Position numbers and translations under genes: made by a program | In this document: positions 18,506 to 27,514 of the stretch, piece after piece | Position numbering within the stretch: position 1 is the stretch's first letter | Layout: each line of letters starts with the position of its first letter | Notes under the pieces: model-generated | Database searches by the model: none | The model's input: only the letters and a program-made list of their open reading frames with translations | Told to the model about the DNA's origin: nothing | Origin: G963678255 sp963678255 | GTDB taxonomy: Bacteria > Cloacimonadota > Cloacimonadia > Cloacimonadales > WRIO01 | Direction of reading: 5' to 3' | Assembly (NCBI GenBank): GCA_963678255.2 | Contig: CAXXTW010000002.1 | Span: 1,488,001-1,552,000 of the forward strand | Length of the DNA: 64,000 nt

Positions 18506-20665
18506 TTATCTTCGATGAGCATCTAAATATTTCTTTCCGCGTTGGAAAAGTATAATACTCTTGATTCCTGTGTTTTTGTCAAGTTCAACAGATCCATTAT
18601 ATAGTTCAAACTTTCTTTTTAATAAACAAAAATATATTCTTGATGATATTTTAACAATAGAGTGATCTTGTTCATAGTTATTTTCAGACTCAAATTTCAA
18701 TATTTTAAACAAAGGAAATAAAAATAAAAGCAGATTTTTGATAACAGGAGACAGGACTACAGATAAAGGTAAAGAATCATGCCAAGACATTGCCGGATCT
18801 TCAGTTAACGGCAATCGGCTCAGTAGCAATCCAAAAACACTTAGGACATTTTTCTTACGTCCTTTTATAGAAAGAACATTAAAAATACCACTATAGACAG
18901 AAAATTCCAATTCAGTTCCATCAGAAGATATCACTCGAAAAACATTATTAAAATCTAAGTCTATATGCCATTTTTCAGATATTTCCACATTGTTTTTCAT
19001 ATAAACAAACTCATTTTTTTGATAAAAAAGGAAATGAAGTTTTGCTTGAAGCTCTGCAACAGGTGAAAAAGAAGAGATTCTCTCTCTAGTTTGTGGATTT
19101 CCAAAGCTGACAAATTGTAATGAATTATTAACAAGTTTTTTATAATGCACAATATTAGCACAAATTGTTTTACAACCGGGGATATAAGAGGTTTGTACCT
19201 GAAAATGAAGATGAGGAACAGCAGAACGTCCAGAGTTACCTAATTGTGCAATTTTATCACCACAATAGATATAATCCCCTTCTTTAACATTGATTGAGTT
19301 ATTTTTTAGATGAGCATAGAGAGTGTATAAAGAATCTCCATGATAAATCGTGACATAGTTTCCCCAATTATCTTCAGCATTAATGCGATTAATGGGATTA
19401 TCTTCCACCCCAGACATTACTTTTGACACATAACCAGGAGCAGAAGCATAAACAGGTTTTCCATAGCTATAATAAGACAATAGATCGGTTTCATTTCCAG
19501 AAAATGCGTTATTATCATGATCTAATACTTCAAAATCATAAGCATAAGCCTGATTATATCTATGTGTATATTTGCCATGATGTCCCTGAGTAATAGTCCA
19601 TTCACCTATCAAAGGCATATAGAATTGAGGAATTCCGACTTGTCCAAATCGAGAGATCTTTGAATAATAATATTCTAAACTACGTTCTGGGATAAATATA
19701 TTAAAGTCAATAATATAGGGATATTTATTTTTCAATCTAAGTTTTAGAGTATAAATCATAATTAAACTAGTAAAGCAAAAAGGTATAGTAAAAACCGGAA
19801 CCAGGAATTGTGCTGAAAAATGCTGAAAAACCATACCAATCATTAAGCCAAAAACAACTGAAAAAGCAATAAAAAGCCAAGCAATCAAATCAGGGAGGAT
19901 ATATACACCACCTAAAGCGAGAGCAATTAATATTGAGTTAAATCCATAAAACAATATGCCTTGATGCACATCGGAAATCCATAAATCAACAAAAACATAA
20001 CAAATTGAATATCCAATGACTGTTAATATTAAGTTCAGTCTAGATTGAATCAATATCAGAAATGCTATTAAAATTCCAACCAAAGTTGAAGGCATAAAAA
20101 AGATACTCCCTAAACTCTGAAAATAATACTGCCAATAAATTGGTAGTTTAATAATCGGATTAAAAATAAGAGCTTCTGTAGTAGAGTGGTTTTGATTAAA
20201 ACCAAATTTATAAAAGAACATCCAGATGATAATTGCAGTGATTGAGAAGGATAAGCTTAAAGAGTTGAAGGTAAACAATTTATTCCATAAAGCTTGTAAA
20301 AAGACAAACAAGAACAGTGATATAACAGAAGCAAAAAACAGCGTTATACTGAATAAAAACAGATGTGTATGCAATAAATCACCAGGGAAATAATAGGCAA
20401 CGGCTAAAGAAGTTAACATACTATTAAAGCCATAAAAACCTTTATGATTGTCCCAGACATCAAATTGTAAAGCTCTGGCGAGTAATAAGGCAATACCAGA
20501 ACCAATCAATCCACTTAATCCCATGATTGGAGAAAGAAAAGTGCTAATCATAACTAGTAAACCAAACCAGGGAGAATGGGTGAAGATAATGCAACTATAA
20601 CTGTCAGCTAAGGCAATAAAGAAAGCCTTAGCTGATTTAACAAAAATATTTCCATGATCTGTCAT
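18506..20665 (-). CDS. Urea-transporter-like membrane domain fused to M23 peptidase
   Basis: A 719-residue fusion. Residues ~1-330 are about ten transmembrane helices with two related signatures (GFYGFNSMLTSLA and GILFYGFNSILIALALG), the internal duplication and xGFNxxL motif of urea transporters. Residues ~345-500 are an M23/LytM endopeptidase: HHGKYTH...AYDFE (~360-375) supplies the first zinc His and Asp, and PHLHFQV (~483-489) the last His, with GNYVTIYHG and YTLYAHL between, so the active site looks intact. A beta-rich tail follows. M23 enzymes cut glycine- or peptide-crosslinks in peptidoglycan or peptides. Its start overlaps the decarboxylase stop by 1 bp. The fusion implies that membrane transport and peptide cleavage are coupled, but substrate is unknown. 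Confidence 0.82.
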   Translation of the reverse strand: MTDHGNIFVKSAKAFFIALADSYSCIIFTHSPWFGLLVMISTFLSPIMGLSGLIGSGIALLLARALQFDVWDNHKGFYGFNSMLTSLAVAYYFPGDLLHTHLFLFSITLFFASVISLFLFVFLQALWNKLFTFNSLSLSFSITAIIIWMFFYKFGFNQNHSTTEALIFNPIIKLPIYWQYYFQSLGSIFFMPSTLVGILIAFLILIQSRLNLILTVIGYSICYVFVDLWISDVHQGILFYGFNSILIALALGGVYILPDLIAWLFIAFSVVFGLMIGMVFQHFSAQFLVPVFTIPFCFTSLIMIYTLKLRLKNKYPYIIDFNIFIPERSLEYYYSKISRFGQVGIPQFYMPLIGEWTITQGHHGKYTHRYNQAYAYDFEVLDHDNNAFSGNETDLLSYYSYGKPVYASAPGYVSKVMSGVEDNPINRINAEDNWGNYVTIYHGDSLYTLYAHLKNNSINVKEGDYIYCGDKIAQLGNSGRSAVPHLHFQVQTSYIPGCKTICANIVHYKKLVNNSLQFVSFGNPQTRERISSFSPVAELQAKLHFLFYQKNEFVYMKNNVEISEKWHIDLDFNNVFRVISSDGTELEFSVYSGIFNVLSIKGRKKNVLSVFGLLLSRLPLTEDPAMSWHDSLPLSVVLSPVIKNLLLFLFPLFKILKFESENNYEQDHSIVKISSRIYFCLLKRKFELYNGSVELDKNTGIKSIILFQRGKKYLDAHRR

Positions 20666-22014
20666 TAGATCTTCCTCAAATGCTCCGGAACAACTTCACG
20701 TTGCACAATATCAACTAAGCTTTCTCTTTCTCTGATTAGGCAAATCTGACCAGTTTCAGAGATAAGAACAACATTTGGTCTATATTCAATAAACTGCATC
20801 CATTGTGTGACATTATAAGCGCCAACGGGATGGATGATAAGCTGTTGTCCTGTTTGAACGTCAGGATAGGGCATTACGGGACGTACAACATCAATATTCA
20901 TACACAAGGGACCATAAAAGACAGTATTTTGATAAGTCCCTCCAAAAGGCTGAGCAGGAATTACTCTTTGTTTATACCACCAAGCAGTAATATTTGTATT
21001 GACACCTGCATCCAAGATGACAGCTTTTTCTCCAGAAGGTAAATACTTTTTTCCTAAAACAGAGGTGATCAGATAACCAGCTTCATCAATTAAAACTCTA
21101 CCAGTTTCAAGGATTAGTCTGGGTTCATGTTCTCTGACAAAAGCAGATTCATTGAAGGCATTTGAAATCGAAGAAATATATTGATCAAAAGAAGGTGTGG
21201 CAAAATCACCAGGAGTATATTGAGCATGTAAAGTATTGTTGGAAGCAAAACCACCTCCCAAGTCAATGTATTCTACAATCACATTTAATTCATTTTTGAT
21301 AGTTTGTGCCAAAGTTAACAATTTATTGGCAGCCCAATAATAAGCAGTTGGGTCTAAAATAAAAGTCCCAATATGAGTATGAAGACCTGTTAATTGAAGT
21401 TTCTTACCAGTCACAATTCTCTGAATGGCACGAAAAGCTTCACCATTTTCATAATTAAATCCAAAGCGAGTCCATAAAGGGCTAATCCCAGTATCCATAT
21501 TGACACGTAAGGCAATCTTAGGGATTAACTGTAATTCTAAGGAAATCTTTTCCAATAAGTAGATTTCATCAAAATGATCTACATGGATACGAGCTCCTTC
21601 TCTGACTGCTAATTCCAGCTCATGTCTTTTCTTACCGGGTCCATTAAATATGATATCAGAGCCTTTAACACCCAATCGTCTGGCTTTTTCGTATTCCATT
21701 CCGCTAACAACCTCAGCTTTAGCGCTTTCCTGATGATAAATGGAACAGATTGCGTCTAAATAATTAGTTTTATAAGACCAGGTAATCTCTGATTTTGGAT
21801 AATATGTTTGTAAAGTTTCAGAAAATCGACGATATCTCTTTCTAATCAATTGTTCAGAAAAGACAAAAACAGGAGAACCAAATTCTTTAATAATATTAGC
21901 AATCTTCACATTATCAATATTATCTTGGTAACTCAACATGGCATTATAAGCATATTTATTTAAAAATCCAGCTACATTTCTTTCTATTACCGGAGTACTA
22001 TAACTTTTTTTCAT
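20665..22014 (-). CDS. PLP-dependent DAP/ornithine decarboxylase family protein
   Basis: A 449-residue type III-fold PLP enzyme of the LysA/ornithine decarboxylase group. K82 in SYKTN is the Schiff-base lysine; GLHTHIG, YIDLGGGF and LILETGRVL fit the phosphate-binding and active-site strands, and FYGPLC matches the conserved C-terminal cysteine motif. Biosynthetic LysA makes lysine from meso-diaminopimelate; here the gene lies in a PqqD/ATP-grasp operon rather than with lysine genes, so it could act on a diaminopimelate- or amino-acid-derived group in a peptide product (inference). 2 bp from the ATP-grasp gene; overlaps the next gene by 1 bp. Confidence 0.9.
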   Translation of the reverse strand: MKKSYSTPVIERNVAGFLNKYAYNAMLSYQDNIDNVKIANIIKEFGSPVFVFSEQLIRKRYRRFSETLQTYYPKSEITWSYKTNYLDAICSIYHQESAKAEVVSGMEYEKARRLGVKGSDIIFNGPGKKRHELELAVREGARIHVDHFDEIYLLEKISLELQLIPKIALRVNMDTGISPLWTRFGFNYENGEAFRAIQRIVTGKKLQLTGLHTHIGTFILDPTAYYWAANKLLTLAQTIKNELNVIVEYIDLGGGFASNNTLHAQYTPGDFATPSFDQYISSISNAFNESAFVREHEPRLILETGRVLIDEAGYLITSVLGKKYLPSGEKAVILDAGVNTNITAWWYKQRVIPAQPFGGTYQNTVFYGPLCMNIDVVRPVMPYPDVQTGQQLIIHPVGAYNVTQWMQFIEYRPNVVLISETGQICLIRERESLVDIVQREVVPEHLRKI

Positions 22015-22016
22015 AA

Positions 22017-23084
22017 TTAACCTCTATTCTTATGGAGTTCTGATTGTGTAGAGACTATCCCCATTGTTTCAATGGAAGTAATAATATCTTCTGCATGACG
22101 AATAAACATCGTTCCAACTTTATATTCTTTCACATAATCAATTGATTCACCCATTATTAATTGAACCAACATAGCCGGCAAGTTTTGGCCAGCGCCCTCA
22201 GCTAATCTGACCCAGGCAGGGAAGCGAGGATTGATTTCAATCAAGAAAAACTCATCTTCATTGTTTTTCATGATTTCCAATTCACAAGGACCCCGCCAAT
22301 TTAAAACTTTAACTACTTTTTCAGCATATTCATTTAGAGTTTTATTTTTGACAACAACGCCGCCAAAACCTTTTCCTTTATCAGTAATAATAAGTTTTCT
22401 CTGCGGGATCATTCCATACATATCACCTTTTCCATCACCGATTAAAACGATATTAAATTCTTCACCCTTAATGATCTCCTGAACAATGACAGGTAATCCC
22501 CATTTATCACGAATCTTATTAAAATGACTTATTAAATCTTCTTTATTATAAACCATGTAAGCTTCGTAAAAACGTCCTTTAATAATCAAGGGAAAATCTT
22601 TATTCTTTACTAATTTATTTAGGCTGTCTTCATCGTTAATCAAATCCGTTTCAGGAACACTTATCCCTTTATCAGAAAAAAATGAAAATAGTTTTGTTTT
22701 ATCTCTGAAATTTAGCTGTTCCTCTGTGGGTAAAAAAGTTTTAACTCCTCTTTTAGCTAATTCGTTATTTAATCGAACATATTGAATAATTTCTGAATCC
22801 AAGGTTGGAATAATCACATCGATTTTTGAACGAGATAATATATAATCTAAGCGGTTTAAGAAAGCATCAGATCCTGCAGTCGGATAAGGGATCAAATAGA
22901 CTTCATCCACGAAATTATCCAGATAAATACCTGATTCCAGAGCATCATAAGTTAAACCAATGATTTTACCCTTAAACCCTGCGTTTTTGATACTTCTGAT
23001 GACAGGGACTCCTGGTTGTGGATTATCTCCAGTTCTCAATCCTGTAACAGCAATTGTAATATCTAAATTTGATAAATCAATCAT
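22017..23084 (-). CDS. ATP-grasp ligase
   Basis: A 355-residue ATP-grasp protein resembling carbamoyl-phosphate synthase-type/PylC-like carboxylate-amine ligases. Pre-ATP-grasp Rossmann-like domain (~1-115, ITVAVTGL-type opening and DVIIPTLDSE), then the ATP-grasp domain: PLIIKGR near residue 165, VIVQEIIKGEEFNIVLIGD near 197-215, GPCELEIMK and the magnesium-binding FLIEINPRFPAW near 290-300. Such enzymes join a carboxylate, via acyl phosphate, to an amine. Placement between a PqqD-like protein and a PLP decarboxylase points to amino-acid or peptide ligation; substrate unknown. Confidence 0.9.
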   Translation of the reverse strand: MIDLSNLDITIAVTGLRTGDNPQPGVPVIRSIKNAGFKGKIIGLTYDALESGIYLDNFVDEVYLIPYPTAGSDAFLNRLDYILSRSKIDVIIPTLDSEIIQYVRLNNELAKRGVKTFLPTEEQLNFRDKTKLFSFFSDKGISVPETDLINDEDSLNKLVKNKDFPLIIKGRFYEAYMVYNKEDLISHFNKIRDKWGLPVIVQEIIKGEEFNIVLIGDGKGDMYGMIPQRKLIITDKGKGFGGVVVKNKTLNEYAEKVVKVLNWRGPCELEIMKNNEDEFFLIEINPRFPAWVRLAEGAGQNLPAMLVQLIMGESIDYVKEYKVGTMFIRHAEDIITSIETMGIVSTQSELHKNRG

Positions 23085-23095
23085 ATTTATCTCTC

Positions 23096-23341
23096 TTAAA
23101 TCAACTGATAAACAGATAATTGTGATATAAAGTAGTTCATATCATTTTCTGCCAAATCAAGTTCAACTTCAAATTCTTCTAATAAACAATGAATAATTTC
23201 ATCTTTGTTTTTTCCTTCATTCATACATTTTAAAATAAAACGACCAGTTTCATTTACGTTGTAACTATATCCTGTTAATGGATCAAATACAAACCCGTTA
23301 TCACTCATAGCTAATTGGTGTATTTTATCTACTTTCATCAT
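23096..23341 (-). CDS. PqqD-like peptide-binding protein
   Basis: An 81-residue PqqD/RRE-type winged-helix protein. Typical features are FDPLTGYSYNVNETGRFILKCM (residues ~19-40, the usual 'xxxxYxLNxTGxxIWxLL' pattern) and a C-terminal helix with the DLAENDMNYFISQL segment (~62-75). PqqD domains bind the leader part of ribosomal peptides and present them to modifying enzymes. Here the neighbours are an ATP-grasp ligase and a PLP decarboxylase, not a radical SAM enzyme. A peptide-chaperone role is inferred; no short precursor peptide gene was seen in the operon. Confidence 0.85.
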   Translation of the reverse strand: MMKVDKIHQLAMSDNGFVFDPLTGYSYNVNETGRFILKCMNEGKNKDEIIHCLLEEFEVELDLAENDMNYFISQLSVYQLI

Positions 23342-23348
23342 AATCCCC

Positions 23349-24725
23349 TTATTTTACTAATATCATTTTATTGATTTGGCTTGATTTTTTTCCTGAACAT
23401 TCTCTGATAGCATATAAATAAACGCCTGATGAATATGACGTTAAATCAAGTATCTGGCTATAACTTCCACTTTCATGAAATCCAAGTGCCTTGCTAATTA
23501 TTCTTTGTCCTTTGCTATTGTAAATTTCAAGCTGATAATTACCACAGTTTTTCAAACTATAGTCAATCAGAGTGGAAGGGTTAAATGGATTAGGATAATT
23601 TTTTAAAACAATATTGGTATTGATTTCAGTTAAATCCTGATTGTTAACACTATATATTTCATATTGTGCATTCACTCGAAAACCATAAAAATCAACATAA
23701 CCTTTAACTGAGTAAGGGTAGGTAACATATAAAGTTTGATCTGTATTATATTCCCAAGCATTATTTGTCCACAGAGCATAATCCTGCATTATATTATTCC
23801 CCAGCTCATCCCAAGTATATTGATATTTTGAACTATTGACCAATACATCACCTGACCAGATGCCCCAAGTAATGGTCGTAACATGATCATTTTGATATTC
23901 AACAGTTGCTTTGCTTGAATTTACCCAGGCATTATTAACCCAAGCTTCCCATAAATATTCAGTTAATAAACTATCAGTTCTGTTATAATTTAGTCTGGAA
24001 TCTGCTACCCAATTATTTGACCAAGAATACCAAGTTTCTAAATCTAATAATAAATCAGAGTAAATGTAATCAGCTTTCCAGGAGTTAGTCCAACTTTCAT
24101 TTAACCATTCTTTATAAATATACTCGGTTACTAATCCATCAGCATTATATGTATAATTATATTGATAATAATTTACCCATAGTTCGCTGACAAAATAGCG
24201 ATCAATAGATTGAAGCAATTGATGAGAGTCATCATAGGTATTCACATTTTGATAATAATCAACCCAAGCATTATTTGTCCAGGATAGTCCAGCAAATAAG
24301 GTAATATCATTTTGTTCATCATAAGTATAATTAGCCTGATAATTATTAATCCATTGATTATCTGTCCAAGCCTCAATTAAATAACTTTCAAGTCTGTTAT
24401 CATTTGAATACAGATAACTCGTTTTATACAGATTTACATAAGTATCGCCAGATTGTTTTTCAGTTAAGATTTGTGTTATTATTCCACTGTTATTATAACT
24501 ATAGGAATATCTAAAAATACCAGTTGTCGTGGACTCAATGACATTTGTAAAACGATAGTAGTCTGTTCTAATATTTTTTATCGCTTCCTGAGAAGCTCTA
24601 AAAAAGACACTATTCTCATTTACACGTAAGTTCATGGGATCATGTTTGAATCGCTGTGTGTCTGACAAAGCAAACATTACAGTAGATAAACAGAAAACAA
24701 AAAACAATAGAATTGTTTTCTTCAT
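23349..24725 (-). CDS. Secreted repeat protein with type-A C-terminal sorting domain
   Basis: A 458-residue exported protein: signal peptide (residues 1-~19, ending near VMFALS). Residues ~50-345 consist of about ten imperfect ~28-residue repeats with a W.NNAW core and Y.Y pairs, reminiscent of YD/Rhs-like beta repeats. Residues ~378-458 are a FlgD-like/Por-type sorting domain (KNYPNPFNPSTLIDY, IYNSKGQRI, SSGVYLYAI, KMILVK) used for T9SS-type export in FCB bacteria. First gene of the operon, 7 bp before the PqqD-like gene, so it is a candidate substrate of the downstream enzymes. Confidence 0.85.
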   Translation of the reverse strand: MKKTILLFFVFCLSTVMFALSDTQRFKHDPMNLRVNENSVFFRASQEAIKNIRTDYYRFTNVIESTTTGIFRYSYSYNNSGIITQILTEKQSGDTYVNLYKTSYLYSNDNRLESYLIEAWTDNQWINNYQANYTYDEQNDITLFAGLSWTNNAWVDYYQNVNTYDDSHQLLQSIDRYFVSELWVNYYQYNYTYNADGLVTEYIYKEWLNESWTNSWKADYIYSDLLLDLETWYSWSNNWVADSRLNYNRTDSLLTEYLWEAWVNNAWVNSSKATVEYQNDHVTTITWGIWSGDVLVNSSKYQYTWDELGNNIMQDYALWTNNAWEYNTDQTLYVTYPYSVKGYVDFYGFRVNAQYEIYSVNNQDLTEINTNIVLKNYPNPFNPSTLIDYSLKNCGNYQLEIYNSKGQRIISKALGFHESGSYSQILDLTSYSSGVYLYAIRECSGKKSSQINKMILVK

Positions 24726-25013
24726 TCTAAACCCTCCATTCTTTCACTTATTTCTAATGATACTCATATGCAACATGCTTGCCAATCATGTTTGCTGATC
24801 TCTATTTAACGACAATATAATACATTAAGGGATTTATGCTTAATATTTTTTATAATTTAAGTGAAACATCTATGTTTCTATTATGTATTTAATGTTACAA
24901 TTAAGTTATTCATAAATTGACAATTAAGATATAAAACTATTTGTAACAATAAAGTTTCAGGTGTTACAAATCAGTAAGTGTTTATTACAAGATTGAATTG
25001 AGGTTTATGAAAG
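24726..25013. other. Intergenic region between operons
   Basis: No gene. It should hold the promoter of the 24725-to-16580 operon; no convincing -35/-10 pair on the minus strand was found. Confidence 0.4.
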
Positions 25014-25601
25014 TTATTTGTTTAAAACCATCCAGATAGCCTGACCATAAATAGAATGTTCAACACTCAGAACTTTCTGAGCAATCTCTTCAGGATTTTG
25101 GCAAGTTGAGATATCTACAGATTTCTGTAAAACGATATTCCCCTCATCATAGTTTTCATTGACATAGTGAACTGTAGCTCCTGATTCTTTGTCACCGGAA
25201 TCAAACACAGCTTGATGAACTTTCAAGCCATACATACCTTTTCCACCATAAAGCGGGAGAAGAGCAGGATGAATATTTAGAACAGGTTTTTGAATTGAGT
25301 TTAAAAAGTCCTGATTGAGTTTTCTCATAAAACCTGATAAGATAAAGCAATCAACAGGGGAAGTTTTACTCAATAGAATCAAAAAGTCATTAATCTTACC
25401 TTTGCTTTTTTCATAAAGGACAACAGGGATATTTTCTTGATCACAGAAATATTTAATGGGAGCTTCATTATCCGTTATCATTATAAAGGCAATTTCAACA
25501 GGGTACTTATTTTTCTGAAATATTGAATAGATTGCTTTTATGTTTGAACCTCTGCTAAATCCAGAGGTTAAAATACCTATCTTATAATTTTTTTTCAACA
25601 T
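25014..25601 (-). CDS. purN: Phosphoribosylglycinamide formyltransferase
   Basis: A ~195-residue GAR transformylase, transferring the formyl group of 10-formyltetrahydrofolate to GAR in purine synthesis. Catalytic region: LNIHPALLPLYGGKGMYG (Asn and His of the triad), SGATVHYVN and YDEGNIVLQ (Asp). The N-terminal ITSG-type loop is ILTSGFSRGSN. A longer frame begins at 25628 inside the PASTA gene; I chose the ATG at 25601 because AGAGAG lies just upstream and this leaves a 10-bp gap. Last gene of the yebC-ruv-rsmB operon. Confidence 0.92.
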   Translation of the reverse strand: MLKKNYKIGILTSGFSRGSNIKAIYSIFQKNKYPVEIAFIMITDNEAPIKYFCDQENIPVVLYEKSKGKINDFLILLSKTSPVDCFILSGFMRKLNQDFLNSIQKPVLNIHPALLPLYGGKGMYGLKVHQAVFDSGDKESGATVHYVNENYDEGNIVLQKSVDISTCQNPEEIAQKVLSVEHSIYGQAIWMVLNK

Positions 25602-25611
25602 ATTACTCTCT

Positions 25612-26184
25612 TTATTGCCAATAATCATCGTCAGGATTTACTCTCAAACTATCTATAGACTTATCTTTTGGATCATGACCTGAGCTTACAATTACACGAA
25701 CGGAATCTCCTGCCATGATAGACGTACCTGCTCCGGGTATAGTATTAATAATATAATTCGGTTGGATGGTATCTGAATATTCAAAAACAGTTTGACCCAT
25801 CTTAAGATCGTATTTATCAAAAATGGCTTTAGCATCCTCTAAATAGAAGTTCGATAAGTTTGGAATCACAACCTTTTTCGAGCCTAAGCTTAATATTACA
25901 TATACAGTTCTGTTTTCAAACACGCTTTTACCAGAGTAAGGATTTTGAGACACGACGCAATTTTTTGGTAATTCGTGGTATTCATAATCAGTAATAGCAA
26001 TATAAAGATTGTTTTCACTACATAAATCTTTAGCTTCTTCATAGCTTAATCCAACTATTGTTGGGACTTTCACTTCATCTTGATTTTTAATAACAAATCT
26101 CATTACCAAATTCATGATAATAATTCCAATGATAAACAGTAAAACGAATATTAATAGAGATAGGAAAAAAGCCTTGATTTTCAT
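25612..26184 (-). CDS. Membrane-anchored PASTA domain protein
   Basis: About 190 residues: one N-terminal transmembrane helix (~8-30), then two PASTA domains (VKVPTIVGLSYEEAKDLC... and KVVIPNLSNFYLEDAKAIF...), ending in an acidic tail. PASTA domains bind muropeptides or beta-lactam-like ligands in Ser/Thr kinases and PBPs; stand-alone two-PASTA proteins occur in FCB bacteria beside rsmB/purN. The chosen start (26184) has GAGG upstream; an in-frame ATG at 26235 lies inside rsmB. No kinase domain is attached. Confidence 0.88.
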   Translation of the reverse strand: MKIKAFFLSLLIFVLLFIIGIIIMNLVMRFVIKNQDEVKVPTIVGLSYEEAKDLCSENNLYIAITDYEYHELPKNCVVSQNPYSGKSVFENRTVYVILSLGSKKVVIPNLSNFYLEDAKAIFDKYDLKMGQTVFEYSDTIQPNYIINTIPGAGTSIMAGDSVRVIVSSGHDPKDKSIDSLRVNPDDDYWQ

Positions 26185-26197
26185 CGAAAAACCTCGG

Positions 26198-27514
26198 TTA
26201 TAATATCTTTTGCATTTTAGCAGCAAAAGCTCCATCTGTATGATGGATATGAGGAATTGTTTTTAAAAACTTACCAGAAGAATATTCAAAAGGGATAAAT
26301 CCTGAGGCATCAACTAGGTTAAAATTTGGATTATTTTTTAAAAAGTTTTCAATTTGTTTTTCATTTTCATCATCATTTATTGTGCAAGTGCTATAAATGA
26401 GATATCCTCCAGGTTTGACAAACTGAGAACTTGCCAGTAAAGCTTTCTCTTGTAACTTTAAGATCTCAGCCATATTTTGTTTACTTTGCCATCTTAATTC
26501 GGCTTTCTTTTGAAAGACTCCCCAGCCAGAGCAGGGAACATCAATTAAAACTCGATCAAAAGCTGGAGCGACAGGTCCAAATTTAAAAGCATCTTCAGTT
26601 ATTAATTTACAATTGGTAGCTTGAATTCTTTCCAAAGTTTGTTTCATTTCTTTAACTTTATTAGGGATTTTATCAACAGCGACAATCTCTCCAGTGTTAT
26701 TCATTTTTTCAGCAATGTAACCTGCTTTGCCTCCTCTACCTGCAAAAAGATCCAATATAGATTCATTTTCTAAAGGATTCATTAAATCAATAACCATAGC
26801 AGCAGAAATATCCTGAATAGTAAAATAGCCTTCCTCAAAGGCAACATCGTTTAGAACTTCAGAAGCCTGGTGACTTATTAGCATGTTTTCACAGGCTAAA
26901 GTCTCGGATAATATGATATTTTTTCTAGCAAAATAATTAATAAGTTTTTGTTTTGTAGTTGCCAATCTGTTAACTCTAATGAACAGCTTTGGAGCTTCAT
27001 TATAATACATGGCTAAATACTCAACCTGGTCTTCAGACATTCTGTTTAACCATTGTTCAATGATATCGACAGGATATGAGTGTTCGTAAGCAATTCTTTC
27101 TGCAATATTCTCGGGATAAATGATATTTGGATTTCTTAAATATTCTCTCAAGACTGCATTAACGAAATTTGCTACGGGTTCACCAAATGTTTTTTTTGCG
27201 AGTTCTACCGATTCATTCACAGCGGCGTGATCGGGAATCGAATCACAGTGAATCAGTTGATAAAAAGCTAAATATATTAAACACTTAATTCTAATATCAG
27301 TATTTTTAAATTTTTCTTCCTGAGTATATTGTCTAGCAACGTAATCCAAATTTGCTTTCATTTTAATAACACCTTTGACGAGTAGGACAAGTAAATCAGG
27401 ATTTTCATCAGAAGGTCGTATTTTTTTAATAGATTGTGTGAGTAATTTATCAGAAAACATATCTTTTTTTAATACTTTAATAATAATGTTTAAAGCTTCT
27501 TCTCTAATGCTCAT
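26198..27514 (-). CDS. rsmB: 16S rRNA m5C967 methyltransferase
   Basis: A 438-residue Sun/RsmB protein. N-terminal NusB-like RNA-binding domain (~1-140; LLVLLVKGVIKMK, AVNESVELAKKTFG), then an AdoMet methyltransferase with LDLFAGRGGKAGYIAE (AdoMet loop), LIDVPCSGWGVF and YSTCTINDDENE, whose cysteines are the two catalytic residues of m5C methyltransferases. It modifies C967 of 16S rRNA. Overlaps ruvA by 4 bp. Confidence 0.96.
   Translation of the reverse strand: MSIREEALNIIIKVLKKDMFSDKLLTQSIKKIRPSDENPDLLVLLVKGVIKMKANLDYVARQYTQEEKFKNTDIRIKCLIYLAFYQLIHCDSIPDHAAVNESVELAKKTFGEPVANFVNAVLREYLRNPNIIYPENIAERIAYEHSYPVDIIEQWLNRMSEDQVEYLAMYYNEAPKLFIRVNRLATTKQKLINYFARKNIILSETLACENMLISHQASEVLNDVAFEEGYFTIQDISAAMVIDLMNPLENESILDLFAGRGGKAGYIAEKMNNTGEIVAVDKIPNKVKEMKQTLERIQATNCKLITEDAFKFGPVAPAFDRVLIDVPCSGWGVFQKKAELRWQSKQNMAEILKLQEKALLASSQFVKPGGYLIYSTCTINDDENEKQIENFLKNNPNFNLVDASGFIPFEYSSGKFLKTIPHIHHTDGAFAAKMQKIL

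Noticed and set aside
20665..22014. Housekeeping lysA for lysine synthesis
   Set aside because: Possible by motif, but the tight operon with PqqD, ATP-grasp and M23 genes makes a dedicated role more likely; kept as family-level call only.
24916..24946. Plus-strand TTGACA with a TATAAA-like box
   Set aside because: No plus-strand gene lies downstream; probably chance in AT-rich DNA.
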